Assembly: GCA_032622095.1 (NCBI GenBank)
Contig: CP136064.1
Span: 180,576,011 to 180,640,010 of the forward strand
Direction of reading: 5' to 3'
Source: Siphonodentalium dalli
Lineage: Eukaryota; Mollusca; Scaphopoda; Gadilida; Siphonodentaliidae
Length of the DNA: 64,000 bases
In this document: positions 11,268-24,271 of the stretch, piece by piece
Layout: each line of letters begins with the position of its first letter
Position numbering within the stretch: position 1 is the stretch's first letter
Notes under the pieces: generated by a model
What the model saw: the letters and a program-made list of their open reading frames with translations, nothing else
The model's database searches: none
Told to the model about the DNA's origin: nothing
Program-made: the position numbers and the translations under genes

Positions 11268-13677
11268 AACGACACCAGACTTATATAATATAATAGTAGG
11301 GTGGTTAGTCCTTAAAGTGGTCTAAAATAAAAGTTCTCACTTTTTAAATTATTTCAGGTATAACACCTGAGTGTCCTATGCGGTGGCAGAAGTATAGAGG
11401 TGATCATCCGTAATATCATGGCTGAATTTGTCAGTCATAAATTACCAAAAACCTCAATTGGGCTGGCAGAGGCGATACAAAAATGATATAGCTGCCTGTG
11501 AGAGGGTTCTGCCAGGAGTATATAGTCAATTATCTTTATTAATTCGTTTTCGGTTGGCTCATTATTTGCACCCCCAAACCCCGAAAACATGTATATATGC
11601 AGTGGCAGGAAAACGGAGATATTCAAATTGTTCACAAAAATAGCCTCTCGAGCCATGTCCACTGACATCAACAACTTTAAAGTTACTCGCTATCGAACCT
11701 GATCTGATAGTTTCCAAATAATATTGAAACGGTTGAGAGCCTGAGTTGCTAAATTCAGGGTATGTTTATATGCTGAATCCATTTTGACAACAAAACTGAC
11801 ATGTAGATATAAACATGAACACCATTTATATGTAGGCATACTACGTATGGGGCCATCAAATCAATATGTCAAATTGTGTTGGTAGTTGCCTGGTTATGTC
11901 CTAATATAAAGGTATGCATAAATACTGAATTGGAAATAACACTTTATATCAAAGCAATTAACGATGATTGTTTTTAATTCGTCAATACAGTCTGACAGAT
12001 TCAGAGATTGAATTGCGATTATTGTCATTTCGACAAACCATCAGTGACTTTGTTTTTTAGTCAATTTTGTACAGCATTGATAAGTACATGTACTAAGTAT
12101 GGGGTACCAAACCAAAACCGTATCATGTATACTAGTTAAAAAAAATGTCCTTCACTATTATTCAGTAGGGGAGAATACATGTAAATAGAAGAGTGTGATA
12201 TCTCGGCAAATATATCGTGCTTCGTATTGTTACGAGAATTTTAACTAAATTGAATATAGTGAAATTCTTTTCTTTGGTGAAGTCATAGCGTCCTAGGACT
12301 AAATGTATTAATTGTGTATGATTCACCCAAAACTTATTCTAATATTTCACAATTTTTCTCAAAAATGTTATACTTAATACTGACATTTTATAGAATGATA
12401 TTACAATGAATGGCTGTCTTTGTGAATATTGTGTTACTAAATGGACAATATGACACTAAGTTAATAACGTATAATGCATGGTTGTGCATTCTTTTAGATC
12501 AGTTTCGGAAAAACAGTATAACCCCAAAATCACGTCGCTTAATCCGTTGATTGCATCACACTAGTCATTTCTAAAAGATATTTCTCAGCTAAGAAAATAT
12601 TTCTTCTTGAAACAGATTGCATATACTTCCCTTGTGTGAGGTGAAGTATGCAAATTAGTTTTTCCTTAACTTGGACAGACTGAAAACGCTGTCACATGTT
12701 GACCAACTTTTAATCTTTGTCGATCCCAGAATAACTTTTCAACAGATCGCCCTTGTTCAATAAGTAAGCTGGTCAATTTTATGGAACTTTCTTGAATCTT
12801 CTGTCCTAAATCAATAGCAGGTTATATATAACCAATTTTTGTTTGAGAAGATCTGGCGATCGGTTACCTGATTATGTCTGCAGTTAGTTTCGGCCGCGAC
12901 TGTACGTAATGTAATTGATACTTTTGGTCACGTGAGCGGTCTTCCTTATCAGTCGCCATGAGCAAACCAGCAAGATCTTTTTCTGAACTTGGGAAGTTTA
13001 TAGTCTAAAATATTACATTAGTAATTCATACACATATCGGCATTGGTAATTGTTTCTTGACCATCCCAGTATGGTTATTTTGTTAAGTTTTTGTTGTTAT
13101 CATGTGTTTTGTTTGACTTGTATGTTTGTATGGGGCGATTTTTTGTGCCCCATCTTCACATTATTATTTCGGCTGATTAATGAAGATAATTAAACAGCCA
13201 TTGAATGAGAAATAACATCCTGTCTTGTGAACTAGCAAATCAATCCTTGGGCTCAATATTATTTAATCACAGAGTCTTTATTTATTTTTCCCAGAGCATA
13301 AAGTATAATGCATGTGAAGTAGGTAAGTGATGTGTAATAAAAATATGACTATTTTTGGTGAGTGAGATTATTCATAAATTACCACTCAAGCAGTTCGCGC
13401 AATACCAGTCCACTGGAGCATACTAGCTCTCTTGGTATCCTTTGTCAAACCAGATCTTGTGTGGCAATTTATTATTAATTTCAACAGTTTAATTATATAT
13501 ATTTCTATCGATGAAGCTTCCCCATCCAATGAAAAGCATGAGCTTAGATAAAATTCTATTCTTTTTATTAATGATTTTTCCTAAATTGTTAAAATGATTA
13601 ATTAAAATTTATTTTAAATTAAAGTAAAGTTGTTATATATTTCTATAATTATTGTACAAGATTATTCTATATCAAAT
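11268..13677. other. No gene seen
   Basis: No exon with paired splice signals and no repeat structure could be supported. A short ATG-initiated frame at about 12,958 lies just downstream of a CACGTGAG sequence, but it closes after about 16 codons. Confidence 0.4.
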
Positions 13678-13689
13678 GTGTGTTTAAAA

Positions 13690-14330
13690 AGTTGCTAAAA
13701 ATATTGTCCGATTTGTGCTTACAAGTGTACCACTCACTTAAAGAGACATGCAATTCACTATCACTTGCCTTGGTTTGTGTCTTCTGACACATCTTGTTGG
13801 CATTGCCACAAGCAGGAAGGTTCTATCTGCTTTCTGACAAAAAAACACACATAATGTGAAAAGCAGAAGTTCCAGGATGAGAAATGGGTTCATCTAATGA
13901 ACGGGATACTGTGGTTTTTATGTAAAGTTTTTAATTCAGAAGATATTAAGAGTCTTCTTTCATCTCTGAGGGATGAATTAAAGGAGAAGTTATACACCAT
14001 TAAACCTGATATATGCTACGAAGAAATACTGTGAGGTAAATGATCTTGAAGGGAATACAGAATCAAGCATGCCTTTCAGTTCCATATCATTGCTGACAAA
14101 TTGGAAAGTTCTGCTATATATTTGTAATAAACTCCCTCAATATTTAAGGATAAACTTTCATTTCTTAGATGTATCCAAGAGATTTGATGGAAGTTACATT
14201 TCATTAAGTGATATTACAATTGGCAAACTCATGTTAAATTCTCATATCAGATTGGAGAAGAGATATTAAAGTTGGGAAGTGCTGGGAAAAAACTAGTTCG
14301 CAAAATGAATCGGTCAAGGCGTTGAATCAA
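13690..14330 (+). pseudogene. Zinc-finger gene fragment, copy 1 (broken)
   Basis: This copy encodes the same segment as the one at 15,644-16,349. It opens with a C2H2-like finger (CPIC then KRHAIHYH), then a C2HC-like finger (CWHC ... KKHTEC), then a helical region with no match known to me. Breaks relative to the other copies: one A is lost just before CPIC, so the finger is out of frame; a TAA replaces the Glu codon after KKHT; a deletion follows in the Glu/Lys-rich stretch; and two bases are lost from an AT repeat near 14,012. In the last part a Leu replaces the Trp of SSISWLTNW and the RRE segment is missing. The gene family is not recognised. Confidence 0.6.
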
Positions 14331-15409
14331 TATCAGCTTCATCAGGTCATGTATGCACATCCTGAATTGAACTATTATACATGTAGTTATATTCAAATAT
14401 AATAGGTATTAAATATGAATAGTCAGTTTGTGAATTTGATAGAAGTGGCATATTTCCATATTTAAATTTTTTTTTTTAAACTGTCATACGAAATCGCAAC
14501 CATGTTTGTTTATGTGACAAAATAACATGTCTTGATCCATGGGAAAGATTCGTCAAGATGGAACATGATAAGGAAATCAACTAATTTTCAATTGGACTAA
14601 ATGTTATTATGAAGGAGTGATTGTGTTAATGTCATTTAGAAAGGTAACCTAGTGTCATTACTATTAAATTAAACTAAAATAAGCCAGCGCAAAAGTTTTG
14701 CTATAATGTTGCTACGAGTGCAATTTGGCTGTGCACTGGTATGTGTGATCACATAGTTTCCACAAAAAATAGGGAAATTGTGGATATAGCTCCATCAAAG
14801 TTAAATGTAAGTCTAATACTTGAATTCAGTATGTGCCTGACCTGTTTATCATGCTTTGACTTGTCTATAAAATGCATAATAGTTCATTAATTATTGGATC
14901 TAAATTGATATGGTCGAGATGGATTTTTCTTGTTTGGAAAATAAGTGTCCAGTCCTTATGACTGTGTCATGTTTGTACAACATCCCCCTGCCTTTCATGA
15001 ATTATTTCAGATCACCAGTTCAATCAAGTGATTAATTACTATGTAATTGGTCTGACAGTTGAAAGTCTTACCGACATAAATAAATATCTATTTGTAAGCA
15101 GTGATCTTCGTTGTCTTATATTGCTTAGTGTACTCTAAAGTGCTGGGAACAAACTTTTAAATAGTTTCATGATCATCAGGTCATTTGTACAGCAACTGAT
15201 ACCATTCTCACTTTTATTTTTCAGATTTGAGGACAATTTCTCAAATGGCTGAGGAGGCTGATCACTTACCTGTCTGATACCATGATACATAATGTACATG
15301 TATGCTGCACTGTATGAATGCCAACCCCTGATGCAAATGAGTCACAGTATCAACATGGCGGTTTATGCTCCAAAATGCACCTAATAATATTCCCTTTCGA
15401 ATTTTTCCA

Positions 15410-15500
15410 GGTATCAAAATAGTTTGATAAATATTGAACAACCTCGCTATGTCTCAGAACATTATGTACAATAATATGAACGAGCAACTGTCCGGAAAAG
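15410..15500 (+). pseudogene. Possible downstream exon of the zinc-finger unit, copy 1
   Basis: A strong acceptor (CGAATTTTTCCAG) precedes a segment ending in GGAAAAG/GTATAT. The identical arrangement recurs at 17,430-17,520 in copy 2. A further acceptor (CTTTTATTTTTCAG) lies at about 15,224 (copy 1) and 17,244 (copy 2). The coding frame is unclear. Confidence 0.3.
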
Positions 15501-15643
15501 GTATATTATGTTAACTTATTTATAAGAAACTATTTAAAAACTTCATGCACTGCTTTTACTTTTTAGCTGAACTTTATTACATATTGGGCCTATGAATGAA
15601 CACACACTTATTCAATGGTGTTATTCTTTGTAGACGGATATCG

Positions 15644-16349
15644 GTTCCAAAGACGGGGAAAGCCATGTTATAAAAGATCAAAGGTGTGTTAAAACAGTTG
15701 CTAAAAAATATTGTCCGATTTGTGCTTACAAATGTACCACTCACTTAAAGAGACATGCAATTCACTATCACTTGCCTTGGTTTGTGTCTTCTGACACATC
15801 TTGTTGGCATTGCCACAAGCAGGAAGGTTCTATCTGCTTTCTGACAAAAAAACACACAGAATGTGAGAAGCAGGAGAAGTTCCAGGATGAGAAATGGGTT
15901 CATCTAATGAACGGGATACTGTGTTTTTTATGCAAAGTTTTTAATTCAGAAGATATTAAGAGTCTTCTTTCATCTCTGAGGGATGAATTAAAGGAGAAGT
16001 TATACACCATTAAACCTGATATATATATGCTATGAAGAAATACTGTGAGGTAATTGATCTTGAAGGGAATACAGAATCAAGCATGCCTTTCAGTTCCATA
16101 TCATGGCTGACAAATTGGAAAGTTCTGCTATATATTTGTAATAAACTCCCTCAATATTTAAGGATAAACTTTCATTTCTTAGATGTATCCAAGAGATTTG
16201 ATGGAAGTTACATTTCATTAAGTGATATTACAATTGGCAAACTCATGTTACATGCTCATATCAGATTGGAGAAGAGGCGAGAAGAGATATTAAAGTTGGG
16301 AAGTGCTGGGGAAAAACTAGTTCGCAAAATGAATCGGTCAAGGCGTTGA
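15644..16349 (+). pseudogene. Zinc-finger gene fragment, copy 2 (best preserved)
   Basis: An acceptor (TATTCTTTGTAG) at about 15,634 opens a frame with SKDGESHVIKDQR, then a C2H2-like finger at 15,712-15,771 (C-x2-C-x10-H-x4-H), then a C2HC-like finger (C-x2-C-x13-H-x2-C, ending KKHTEC). An acidic-basic region and DIKSLLSSLRDELKEKL follow. At about 16,018-16,030 an expanded AT repeat adds two bases relative to copy 3, which stops the frame. The frame that resumes at 16,032 encodes MKKYCEVIDLEGN and continues 105 codons to a basic end (KMNRSRR). Zinc-binding and possibly nucleic-acid-binding roles are inferred only from the finger patterns. The remaining sequence is not recognised. Because all local copies are broken, the functional parent must be elsewhere if it survives. 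Confidence 0.65.
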
Positions 16350-17603
16350 ATCAATATCAGCTTCATCAGGTCCTGTATGCACATCCTGAATTGAACTATT
16401 ATACATTTAGTTATATTCAAATATAATAGGTATTAAATATGAATATAGTCAGTTTGTGAATTTGATAGAAGTGGCATACTTCCATATTTAAATTTTTTTT
16501 TTTTTTAAACAGTGTCATACGAAATCGCAACCATGTTTGTTTATGTGACAAAATAACATGTCTTGATCCATGGGAAAGATTCGTCAAGATGGAACATAAG
16601 GAAATCAACTAATTTTCAATTGGTCTAAATGTTATTATAAAGGAGTGATTGTGTTAATGTCATTTAGAAAGGTAACCTAGTGTCATTACTATTAAATTAA
16701 ACTAAAATAAGCCAGCGCAAAAGTTTTGCTATAATGTTGCTACGAGTGCAATTTGGCTGTGCACTGGTATGTGTGATCACATAGTTTCCATGGGAAATTG
16801 TGGATCTAGCTCCATCAAAGTTAAATGTGAGTCTAATACTTGAATTCAGTATGTGCCTGACCTGTTTATCATGCTTTGACTTGTCTATAAAATGCATAAT
16901 AGTTCTTTAATTATTGGATCTAAATTGATATGGTCGAGATGGATTTTTCTTGTTTTCCGGAAAATAGGTGTCCAGTCCTTTTGACTGTGTCATGTTTGTA
17001 CAACATCCCTGCCTTTCATGAATTATTTCACATCACCAGTTCAATCAAGTGATTAATTGCTATGTAATTGGTCTGACAGTTGAAAGTCTTACCGACATAA
17101 ATAAATATCTATTTGTAAGCAGTGATCTTCATTGTCTTATATTGCTTAGTGTACTCTAAAGTGCTGGGAACAAACTTTTAAATAGTTTCATGATCATCAG
17201 GTCATTTGTACAGCAACTGATACCATTCTCACTTTTATTTTTCAGATTTGAGGACAATTTCTCAAATGGCTGAGGAGGCTGATCACTTACCTGTCTGATA
17301 CCATGATACATCATGTACATGTATGTTGCACTGTATGAATGCCAACCCCTGAAGCAAATGAGTCACAGTATCAACATGGCGGTTTATGCTCCAAAATGCA
17401 CCTAATAATATTCCCTTTCGAATTTTTCCAGGTATCAAAATAGTTTGATAAATATTGAACAACCTCGCTATGTCTCAGAACATTATGTACAATAATATGA
17501 ACGAGCAACTGTCCGGAAAAGGTATATTATGTTAACTTATTTATAAGAAACTATTTAAAAACTTCATGCACTGCTTTTACTTTTTAGCTGAACTTTATTA
17601 CAT
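15683..17603 (+). repeat. Tandem segmental duplication, copy 2
   Basis: Second copy of the 13,678-15,583 block. Homology stops after ACTTTATTACAT, where copy 1 continues into ATTGGGCC and copy 2 runs into the dispersed repeat at 17,604. About 100 bp of non-duplicated DNA separates the two copies. Confidence 0.85.
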
Positions 17604-18720
17604 GAAGTTTGAGCTATTGCCATGGGTTGGTGTCTGTCGTCCATGTGTGCATCAACAATTTCCTTTGGCGCGCCCTACATGTTGCATCTCTCATCTGATT
17701 TTCACAAACTTAATATGTAGCTTCAGGATTTTTTCTGAATTTTGATGAAAAATCTTCGATATCAAATTTGAATCCGTCGCCACACCCTACAGCCCGAATC
17801 TATGGCCAATTTATCACAAACAAAACCATATAAAATTAATAAAAGTATACCAACAATTAACTAGTTATCAACAGAAAAGTGACTCACTTTAAATTTTCTA
17901 GTTACAAAACGTCAAACTGGACATCGAAACCGTCTGATTTTTTTGGTGGAGTTATCCCCCTTTTTCGACTTACAATTTTTAGTCGAGTTTTTCAAACGGC
18001 GGGCGAACCTAAAGAATGACTTATAACTTTGACATTTGTGAACGGATTAAAAACATTTGGTATGTGAGTTGCTCCCAATGACTATTTACTGCATGTAGAA
18101 AATAGGTCTTTACTGCATGTAGAAAATAGGTCATGTCCAAACTTTTTGACAAGAGTTATCCATCTTACATGGTTTTTAGTCAAGTTTTTCACCGTTAGCA
18201 CGATAACTCGTGCAAATATTAACCAATTTCAACAATATTTGGTATATGAGACTCTTGCAACAATATCTCAGACATGTTCGAAAACCAGGTTTGTCCGTAT
18301 TTTATTTCCGGAGTTATGGGCCTTAGTTTGTCTATTTTTAGCAATCTTATCACCGTTAGCGCGATAACTCGATGAAATATTAACCGATGTCAACAATATT
18401 TGGTATATGAGTCTCCTACAACAATATCTCGGACGAGTTCGAAAACCAGGTTTGTCCGAATTTTTTTTCGCGGAATTATGGGTCTTATTTTGTCTATTTT
18501 AATAACAATTTTATCACTGTTAGTGTGATAACTCAATGAAATATTAACGGATTCAATTGATATTTGGTATATAGGTCTATTGCAATAATATACCACCGTC
18601 CGACTTTTTGTCCCGGAGTTGTGGACCTTATTGGCAGAAGTTTGGTTCGACTGCCAAAAAACTCGACAAGCATCTTAGATGCGTACCCCTTGTTTTTTTT
18701 GCAACATGTATAATTTTGTC
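17604..18720. repeat. Dispersed repeat with three tandem units of about 163 bp
   Basis: The block starts with TGAGCTATTGCCATGGGTTG and matches 8985-9200. From 18,189 it contains three diverged tandem units, each starting near TCACCGTTAGC (18,189; 18,350; 18,514) and including CAACAATATTTGGTATATGA and GGAGTTATGGGCC. No coding potential was seen. It is a satellite-bearing transposon fragment of a type I associate with molluscs. Confidence 0.7.
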
Positions 18721-18744
18721 TTGAGCTTTTATTCCTATATATTT

Positions 18745-19350
18745 TTGTCCCCCGAAAAATTTACTTTCGGGGGACTATAGAAATGGGCTCCGTCCGTCAC
18801 ACTTTTGAATACCTTCATGGTGTAATAAACTCCTCCTACAGTTTTTATCCTAGAGATTTAAAACTTCAGAATATTGTTGCCCATATATTGAAGATGTGCA
18901 ACATGTGTATAGATGACGGAAACAATATTTTTTTTTACAAAGTTATTGCCCTTTTCCAACATTTTTTATAATTTGCTGCATGAGGGTACCTTCATGGTGT
19001 AATAAACTCCTCCCACAGTTTTAATCATATTTATTTGAAATTTCAGAATATTGTTACCCACATATCGGAGATGTGCAACATGTATATAGATGAGGGGAAA
19101 ATTATTGTTTTTATGGAGTTATTAACCCTTTTTTTTACAAAGTTATTGCCCTTTTCCAACATTTTTTATAATTTTCTGCATGAGGGTACCTTCATGGTGT
19201 AATAAACTCCTCCCACAGTTTTGATCATATTTATTTGAAATTTCAGAATATTGTTACCCACATATCGGAGATGTGCAACATGTATATAGATGAGGGGAAA
19301 ATTATTGTTTTTATGGAGTTATTAACCCTTTTCGACTTAGAAAATTTCAA
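18745..19350. repeat. Palindrome-headed tandem repeat, units of 178 and 200 bp
   Basis: CCCCCGAAA at 18,750 faces TTTCGGGGG at 18,766-18,774. It is followed by three tandem units, each beginning with ACCTTCATGGTGTAATAAAC (about 18,811; 18,988; 19,188). The second and third units are nearly identical, which suggests a recent duplication; the first is more diverged. Confidence 0.75.
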
Positions 19351-21020
19351 CATTTTGTTTTAAATTTCTTTAAAAAAGCGGTATCGAATTGTCACGTTTT
19401 CAGGGGACACTGTGGTTTGCTGACCTTTTATTAAACTTGGCACAGATATTTAGTACAATGTGAACCTGCTATTATGATGTCTGTCCATCGTTTTTGTGGA
19501 GTTATTCCCCTTTTTCGTCTTAAATTTTTCGGTCAATATGTTTACGTTTATGGCTAGGATTGTGTACCTGACCTGCAATGGGAATCTGTTATTTTATGTT
19601 CACTGACATGTGAAACATTTAGTGTTTTAAATACACTGGGGGAGTTATTCTTGGGACAGTCACACCTCTAGTTTGAAATGTTACTTGAAAGACCTGACTA
19701 TCGTAATTTCAATTTTGTTCAGCGACTATATAAGTCACGATTGTCAATCCGTTCAACCTACCTGTATATGGTTTCCGAATGATAACTGAGAGTTTGTATG
19801 TGGATTAGCCACATGAACATACAGATATATTTCGAATTTTCCTTTTTTGTACTGGTATAGACTACATTGAAATTAGGAAACATGAACATACCCTACTGTC
19901 AAACTTTATTAATAAAGAGATCATACCACCACCTTTATGTGGTCAAGTCCCTGAGTGAGATACAATAAAAAGTGATTTTCATGTGTTGCAGTTTATCTTC
20001 AATTTGTTTTTATACACCTGCTTACCATGGGAGCAAAATCTAGAGTTGTTGCTATGCAACTTCTATGGTATTACATAATTTTTATAAGATAAAGAAATAT
20101 ACGTTTTCCAGACAGTCTCACATTATTCTGATTCCAGAAAATCAATGAAAACAATTGGTGTAATGAGTTAGGGTCCTAACATTGGGTTTATAGTTTTATT
20201 TGTTATGACTTCACTACATCTTTCTGGAGCATATATGCTTGTAGAGTGGTATTTTGCATCCAATTTTGATGCTGGCGAATATTATTATGTTTATATTTTT
20301 AGCAGAAATCATCATGTTGCATAAAGGGACTTGAAACTGAGCCACTCTGATAAATACCTTACTCATATTTAAATTTACGCAGTACTATTATTTGCGCAAT
20401 TGAAAACTGAGCAAATATTAGTATGACTCCTGAACAAACCACCAGGAAACAAGAAGGAAATATGTTGATGAGTTAAATATATGCATTACAGACGGTTGGA
20501 CGGAATATTAGACTTGTAAGACTGATTTACATTCCCCCAACCAACATCAAAACCATTACTGATGTTGAAATATTTGCTTAAGAACTACACATTTGTAGAC
20601 TGTAGATGCACGAATGCATGTCCCATATTCACAATGCTGGAGTGACACCATGACCAAAGAGTCATAAAGTTAGTTATGTCAACACAACCCACAGCCAAGT
20701 TTTTATTTGTTCTGATATATGCTTTCTATATGAGGTTGTGGTTTTTTCACAACCCACAGCCAAGTTTTTATTTGTTCTGATATATGCTTTCTATATGAGG
20801 TTGTGGTTTTACATCATTTGAATTCATATCAATTATGTTTATACCTATTTCCATATCAGAACAATTATTTGGAGTGTATAAACACTCTTGTTCACAAGAC
20901 ATTGATGATGCAGTTATGTTAATTTATACACGATGAATAGCAAGTTGCACAACACTGCACAAATTCAAAGTGCTTGAATTCAATACTGAGCGACAAATAG
21001 TATGGTGCGAATTTAATTAC
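19351..21020. repeat. No gene; contains a 65-bp direct tandem duplication
   Basis: The only structure in this stretch is at 20,683-20,812: two adjacent copies of a unit containing CACAACCCACAGCCAAG and TATGAGGTTGTGG, almost identical. Each unit also has short complementary ends (ACAACC and GGTTGT), so it can fold back. No exon was supported. Confidence 0.6.
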
Positions 21021-21021
21021 G

Positions 21022-22260
21022 AGTCCCAAAGACGGGGAAAGCCATGTTATAAAAGATCAAAGGTGTGTTAAAAAAGTTGCTAAAAATATTGTCCGATTTG
21101 TGCTTACAAATGTACCACTCACTTACAGAGACATGCAATTCACTATCACTTGCCTTGGTTTGTGTCTTTTGACACATCTTGTTGGCATTGCCACAAGCAT
21201 GATGGTTCTATCTGCTTTCTGACAAAAAAACACACAGAATGTGAGAAGCAGGAGAAGTTCCAGGATGAGAAATGGGTTCATCTAATGAACGGGATACTGT
21301 GGTTTTTATGCAAAGTTTTTAATTCAGAAGATATTAAGAGTCTTCTTTCATCTCTGAGGGATGAATTAAAGGAGAACTGATACACCATTAAACCTGATAT
21401 AAATGCTATGAAGAAATTCTGTGAGGTAAGGCCAAAAAAAAAAAAGGTTTTGGTTCTCGGGCAATTTTTTTTCTTCAAATCAATGAGGGAGGGTTTTATT
21501 TTTATTTTTTCTGCGCATAGTAATAACCAGAAAGGTAGAGGGGACTGTTATGCATATAAACTAATTTAGTCTTATATAAAAATGACATTGTACCACCAGT
21601 GTATGACTGGGATTACCTGCCATTATATAATGCCCCTGACATTAACTACTGTTATTGTTGTCTAAAAACTGATACCTCCCCATTCTAATATGTGATCCTG
21701 AATTTAGTCCTGTGCCTTTTAATTGTATAAAGTTACAATTAGTGTAAGTTGTTCACAATGACTAATTGTAAGAAGAGCATGAGGATCAGCTAATCATTTT
21801 CTTAATTGTAGTCATCTACTTCATGTTGTAAGCCTGCAAGTCACTTTTTAACACATTACATGTTAGAGCTCAATATACACTAATATTCAACACATATCTG
21901 CTATGGACATGTTGATAAAATCCCCCAAAAAAACAACAAAATTCTTATTTTTTTCGTAAGTATTTTTGTCATAACATCAGGCATTGCAATAAAAAGGTCT
22001 AATGCGGCCCTTTTTATTCAATGCTGCGGGGCATGAGAACCAAAACCTTTTTTTTTTTGCCTAAATGATATTGAAGGAATAAAAGAATCATGCTCGCTAT
22101 TCAGTTCCATAGCATGACTCACACATTGGAAATTTCTTCTATATATTTGTAATTAACTGCCTAAATATGTGAGGATTAACTGTCATTTCTTAGATATTTC
22201 AAAGAAATTTGAAGGGTGTTACAGAGTTCTTATTAAAATCATACTCAGACGCTTCATGTA
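21022..22260 (+). pseudogene. Zinc-finger gene fragment, copy 3 (split by MITE)
   Basis: The same finger-containing segment as copies 1 and 2 starts with SKDGESHVIKDQR at about 21,026. It is one A short before CPIC (so frameshifted) and carries a TGA in LRDELKEN at about 21,377. It is interrupted after GAGGTAA (21,429) by the insertion at 21,430-22,051. The remainder (22,052-22,260) is clearly more diverged from copies 1 and 2. This copy keeps the shorter, in-frame version of the AT repeat (GATATAAATGCTATG), which identifies the ancestral reading at that point. Product unknown, non-functional. Confidence 0.6.
21430..22051. mobile_element. PIF/Harbinger-like MITE, 622 bp
   Basis: The ends are inverted repeats: GGCCAAAA..., with a long A run, then GGTTTTGGTTCTC on the left, and the complement of the same sequence on the right. 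A TAA triplet is duplicated on both sides (21,427-21,429 and 22,052-22,054), and copy 1 of the zinc-finger fragment (GAGGTAAATGAT) shows the site before insertion. A 3-bp TWA duplication is characteristic of PIF/Harbinger elements. No transposase is encoded. Confidence 0.75.
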
Positions 22261-22699
22261 CTGAGTGTCACAAAATTTGGGTTTGGGTTCCATTACTACA
22301 AGCAGATATTATCAAGAAATTCAACATTTTCTTCTGAATAATTTATATGCCACAATGGCATAAACTTATTTAATTTCTGGCATATGATGACTTTGAAGCA
22401 AAACAAAGAAAATATTATTTAGGTTTGATTCATAAACGCATTAAACGTGATTGATCTGATAGTTAAAATTATGTCAGATGGCACAGAAGATATTCTGAGA
22501 TAATGTGTAGAATAAGAAGCCATGTTTTTATTTTGCGAAAATGAAAGTCATTCGCAGAAACAAAACCTGAAGTATATTGTGTCAAAGCGTCATACTGCAG
22601 AGGTTGCATGTTGAAGTTCATTTATATCAACGCTAATGAGACAAATAGCGGATTCCGTCAGACTCAGAACCTGAAGTTTGTGAGTATAATTTTAATCAG

Positions 22700-23360
22700 A
22701 ACTGGTTGTTACATCATTAAGTGATATTACAATTGGCAAACTCATGTTGGTTGCTCATATCAAATTAGAGAAGAGACTAAAAGAAAGTTCTATATATTTG
22801 TAATAAACTGCCTACATATGTGAGGATTAACTTTCATTTCTTAGAAAGAAATTTGATGGGTGTTACATATTATTAAGTGATATTACAATTGGCAACTCAT
22901 GCTAGAAGCTCATACAATATGATACGTTTTTATGCAAAGTATTTAATTCAGAAGATATTAAGAGTCTTCTTTCTTTTAAGGATGAATTAAAGGACAAGTT
23001 GAATATAAATTCCATGAAGACATGTTGTGAGGTCAGTTCTATTGAAGGAATAACATAATCAAGCTTGTCATTCAGTTCCATAGCATGGCTCTCACATTGG
23101 AAAGTTCTTCTATATATTTAATAAACTGCCTAAATATGTCAGGATAAACTTCCTTTCTTAGATGTTTCAAAGAATTTTGAAGGGTGTTACATTGTACATA
23201 TCATTAAGTGATATTACAATTGGCAAACTCATGCTCGAGGCTCATACAATAATGATACGTTTTATTAATGCAAAGTATTTAATTCAGAAGATATTAAGGG
23301 TTTTTTAAATCATTCTCTGAAGGATGAATTAAAGGAAAAGTTGTTTAAGAAATAACTATT
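22700..23360 (+). pseudogene. Degenerate tandem fragments of the zinc-finger unit
   Basis: Partial copies follow one another: AGTGATATTACAATTGGCAA at about 22,720, 22,876 and 23,203, and TTTAATTCAGAAGATATTAA at about 22,943 and 23,278. The order suggests at least two further tandem units of about 330 bp that lost the finger region. All carry stops and indels. Confidence 0.6.
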
Positions 23361-23549
23361 GTTTCGACTAAGTTTGAAGATAAATTCTATAACGTGCATA
23401 GCACAGTTATAAATGAAAAGTTTGAAGATATATTTTCTATAACTCATAACCTTAATCGAAACAAGAGTTCATATTTTCAGACTGTTAAATATAACATTTA
23501 ACAAATAATTGTTTTGTAACCTTTATTCTCACCGCTAATACTAGGGATA

Positions 23550-23995
23550 TACTGGATCATGCCATGCATCTCTACTATGGCTGACGCCCATGGAACTACA
23601 TGTAAACTGAACTACCAAGGTATGGATATATTTCTTTGTTAATACTTGTTCCTGAATAATCTACTTCACATTTGGGGGTGGTCCCAGCTTGAGATTGTAT
23701 GGTTTACTGTGACTTTTGTGAGCCGATATCACAAACATTGAAGTAATAACCCAGGAGAAATATCATATTTTGTATGCGATGAAAAAGCAAAATGGCTCAC
23801 AAAGTCACTTAAATCATGCAATTTCGAAATCGGGACCTTCACCTACAGTGAAGTATGTTATTAAGGAACATGTAATAACGAAGATATATATTCCCCGCAT
23901 TATTTTTGTCAGAAAGTTCCCAGATTATTGCTAGCCGAATATGATCTCAACGGGCTTAGCCAGAGTAGAGATGCATGGCATGATCTAGGGATATC
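23550..23995. mobile_element. Small inverted-repeat element, about 440 bp
   Basis: GATCATGCCATGCATCTCTA near 23,555 is repeated in inverted orientation at about 23,962-23,988, with similarity extending to TGGCT. The outside flanks share TAGGGATAT on both sides, consistent with a target duplication, but its exact length is unclear. No coding content. Confidence 0.5.
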
Positions 23996-24271
23996 CTGTT
24001 ATTGGCAGAATTATTTTTAATCATTGTTTGTTATGATTGAATGAAGTTCCAATTTCATGCAGAAGTGATAGATGTTTTTTTTGTATTCTCAAACCTTGCA
24101 GGGACAGGACGGTGATCAGCCTCAAAGTCAGTGAATTGTTATTGTTAAAAACATCTGTTGTTGAGTTATCTGTTGAGTAACTTGAGATACATCATCTTAA
24201 TGAATCATTATGGGTGCATACCATAGTTCTTGTTTGTTGTGTCCCTTATACTTCTACATATATATAGGTCA

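Larger units (their letters stand above)
13678..15583 (+). repeat. Tandem segmental duplication, copy 1
   Basis: This 1.9-kb block is repeated almost base for base at 15,683-17,603. The differences are scattered substitutions and small indels, for example an extra CACAAAAAATAG near 14,762. The duplicated unit includes intron-like DNA and exon-like segments (about 15,224 and 15,410-15,500), so the duplication happened at the DNA level and not through a processed transcript. Confidence 0.85.
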
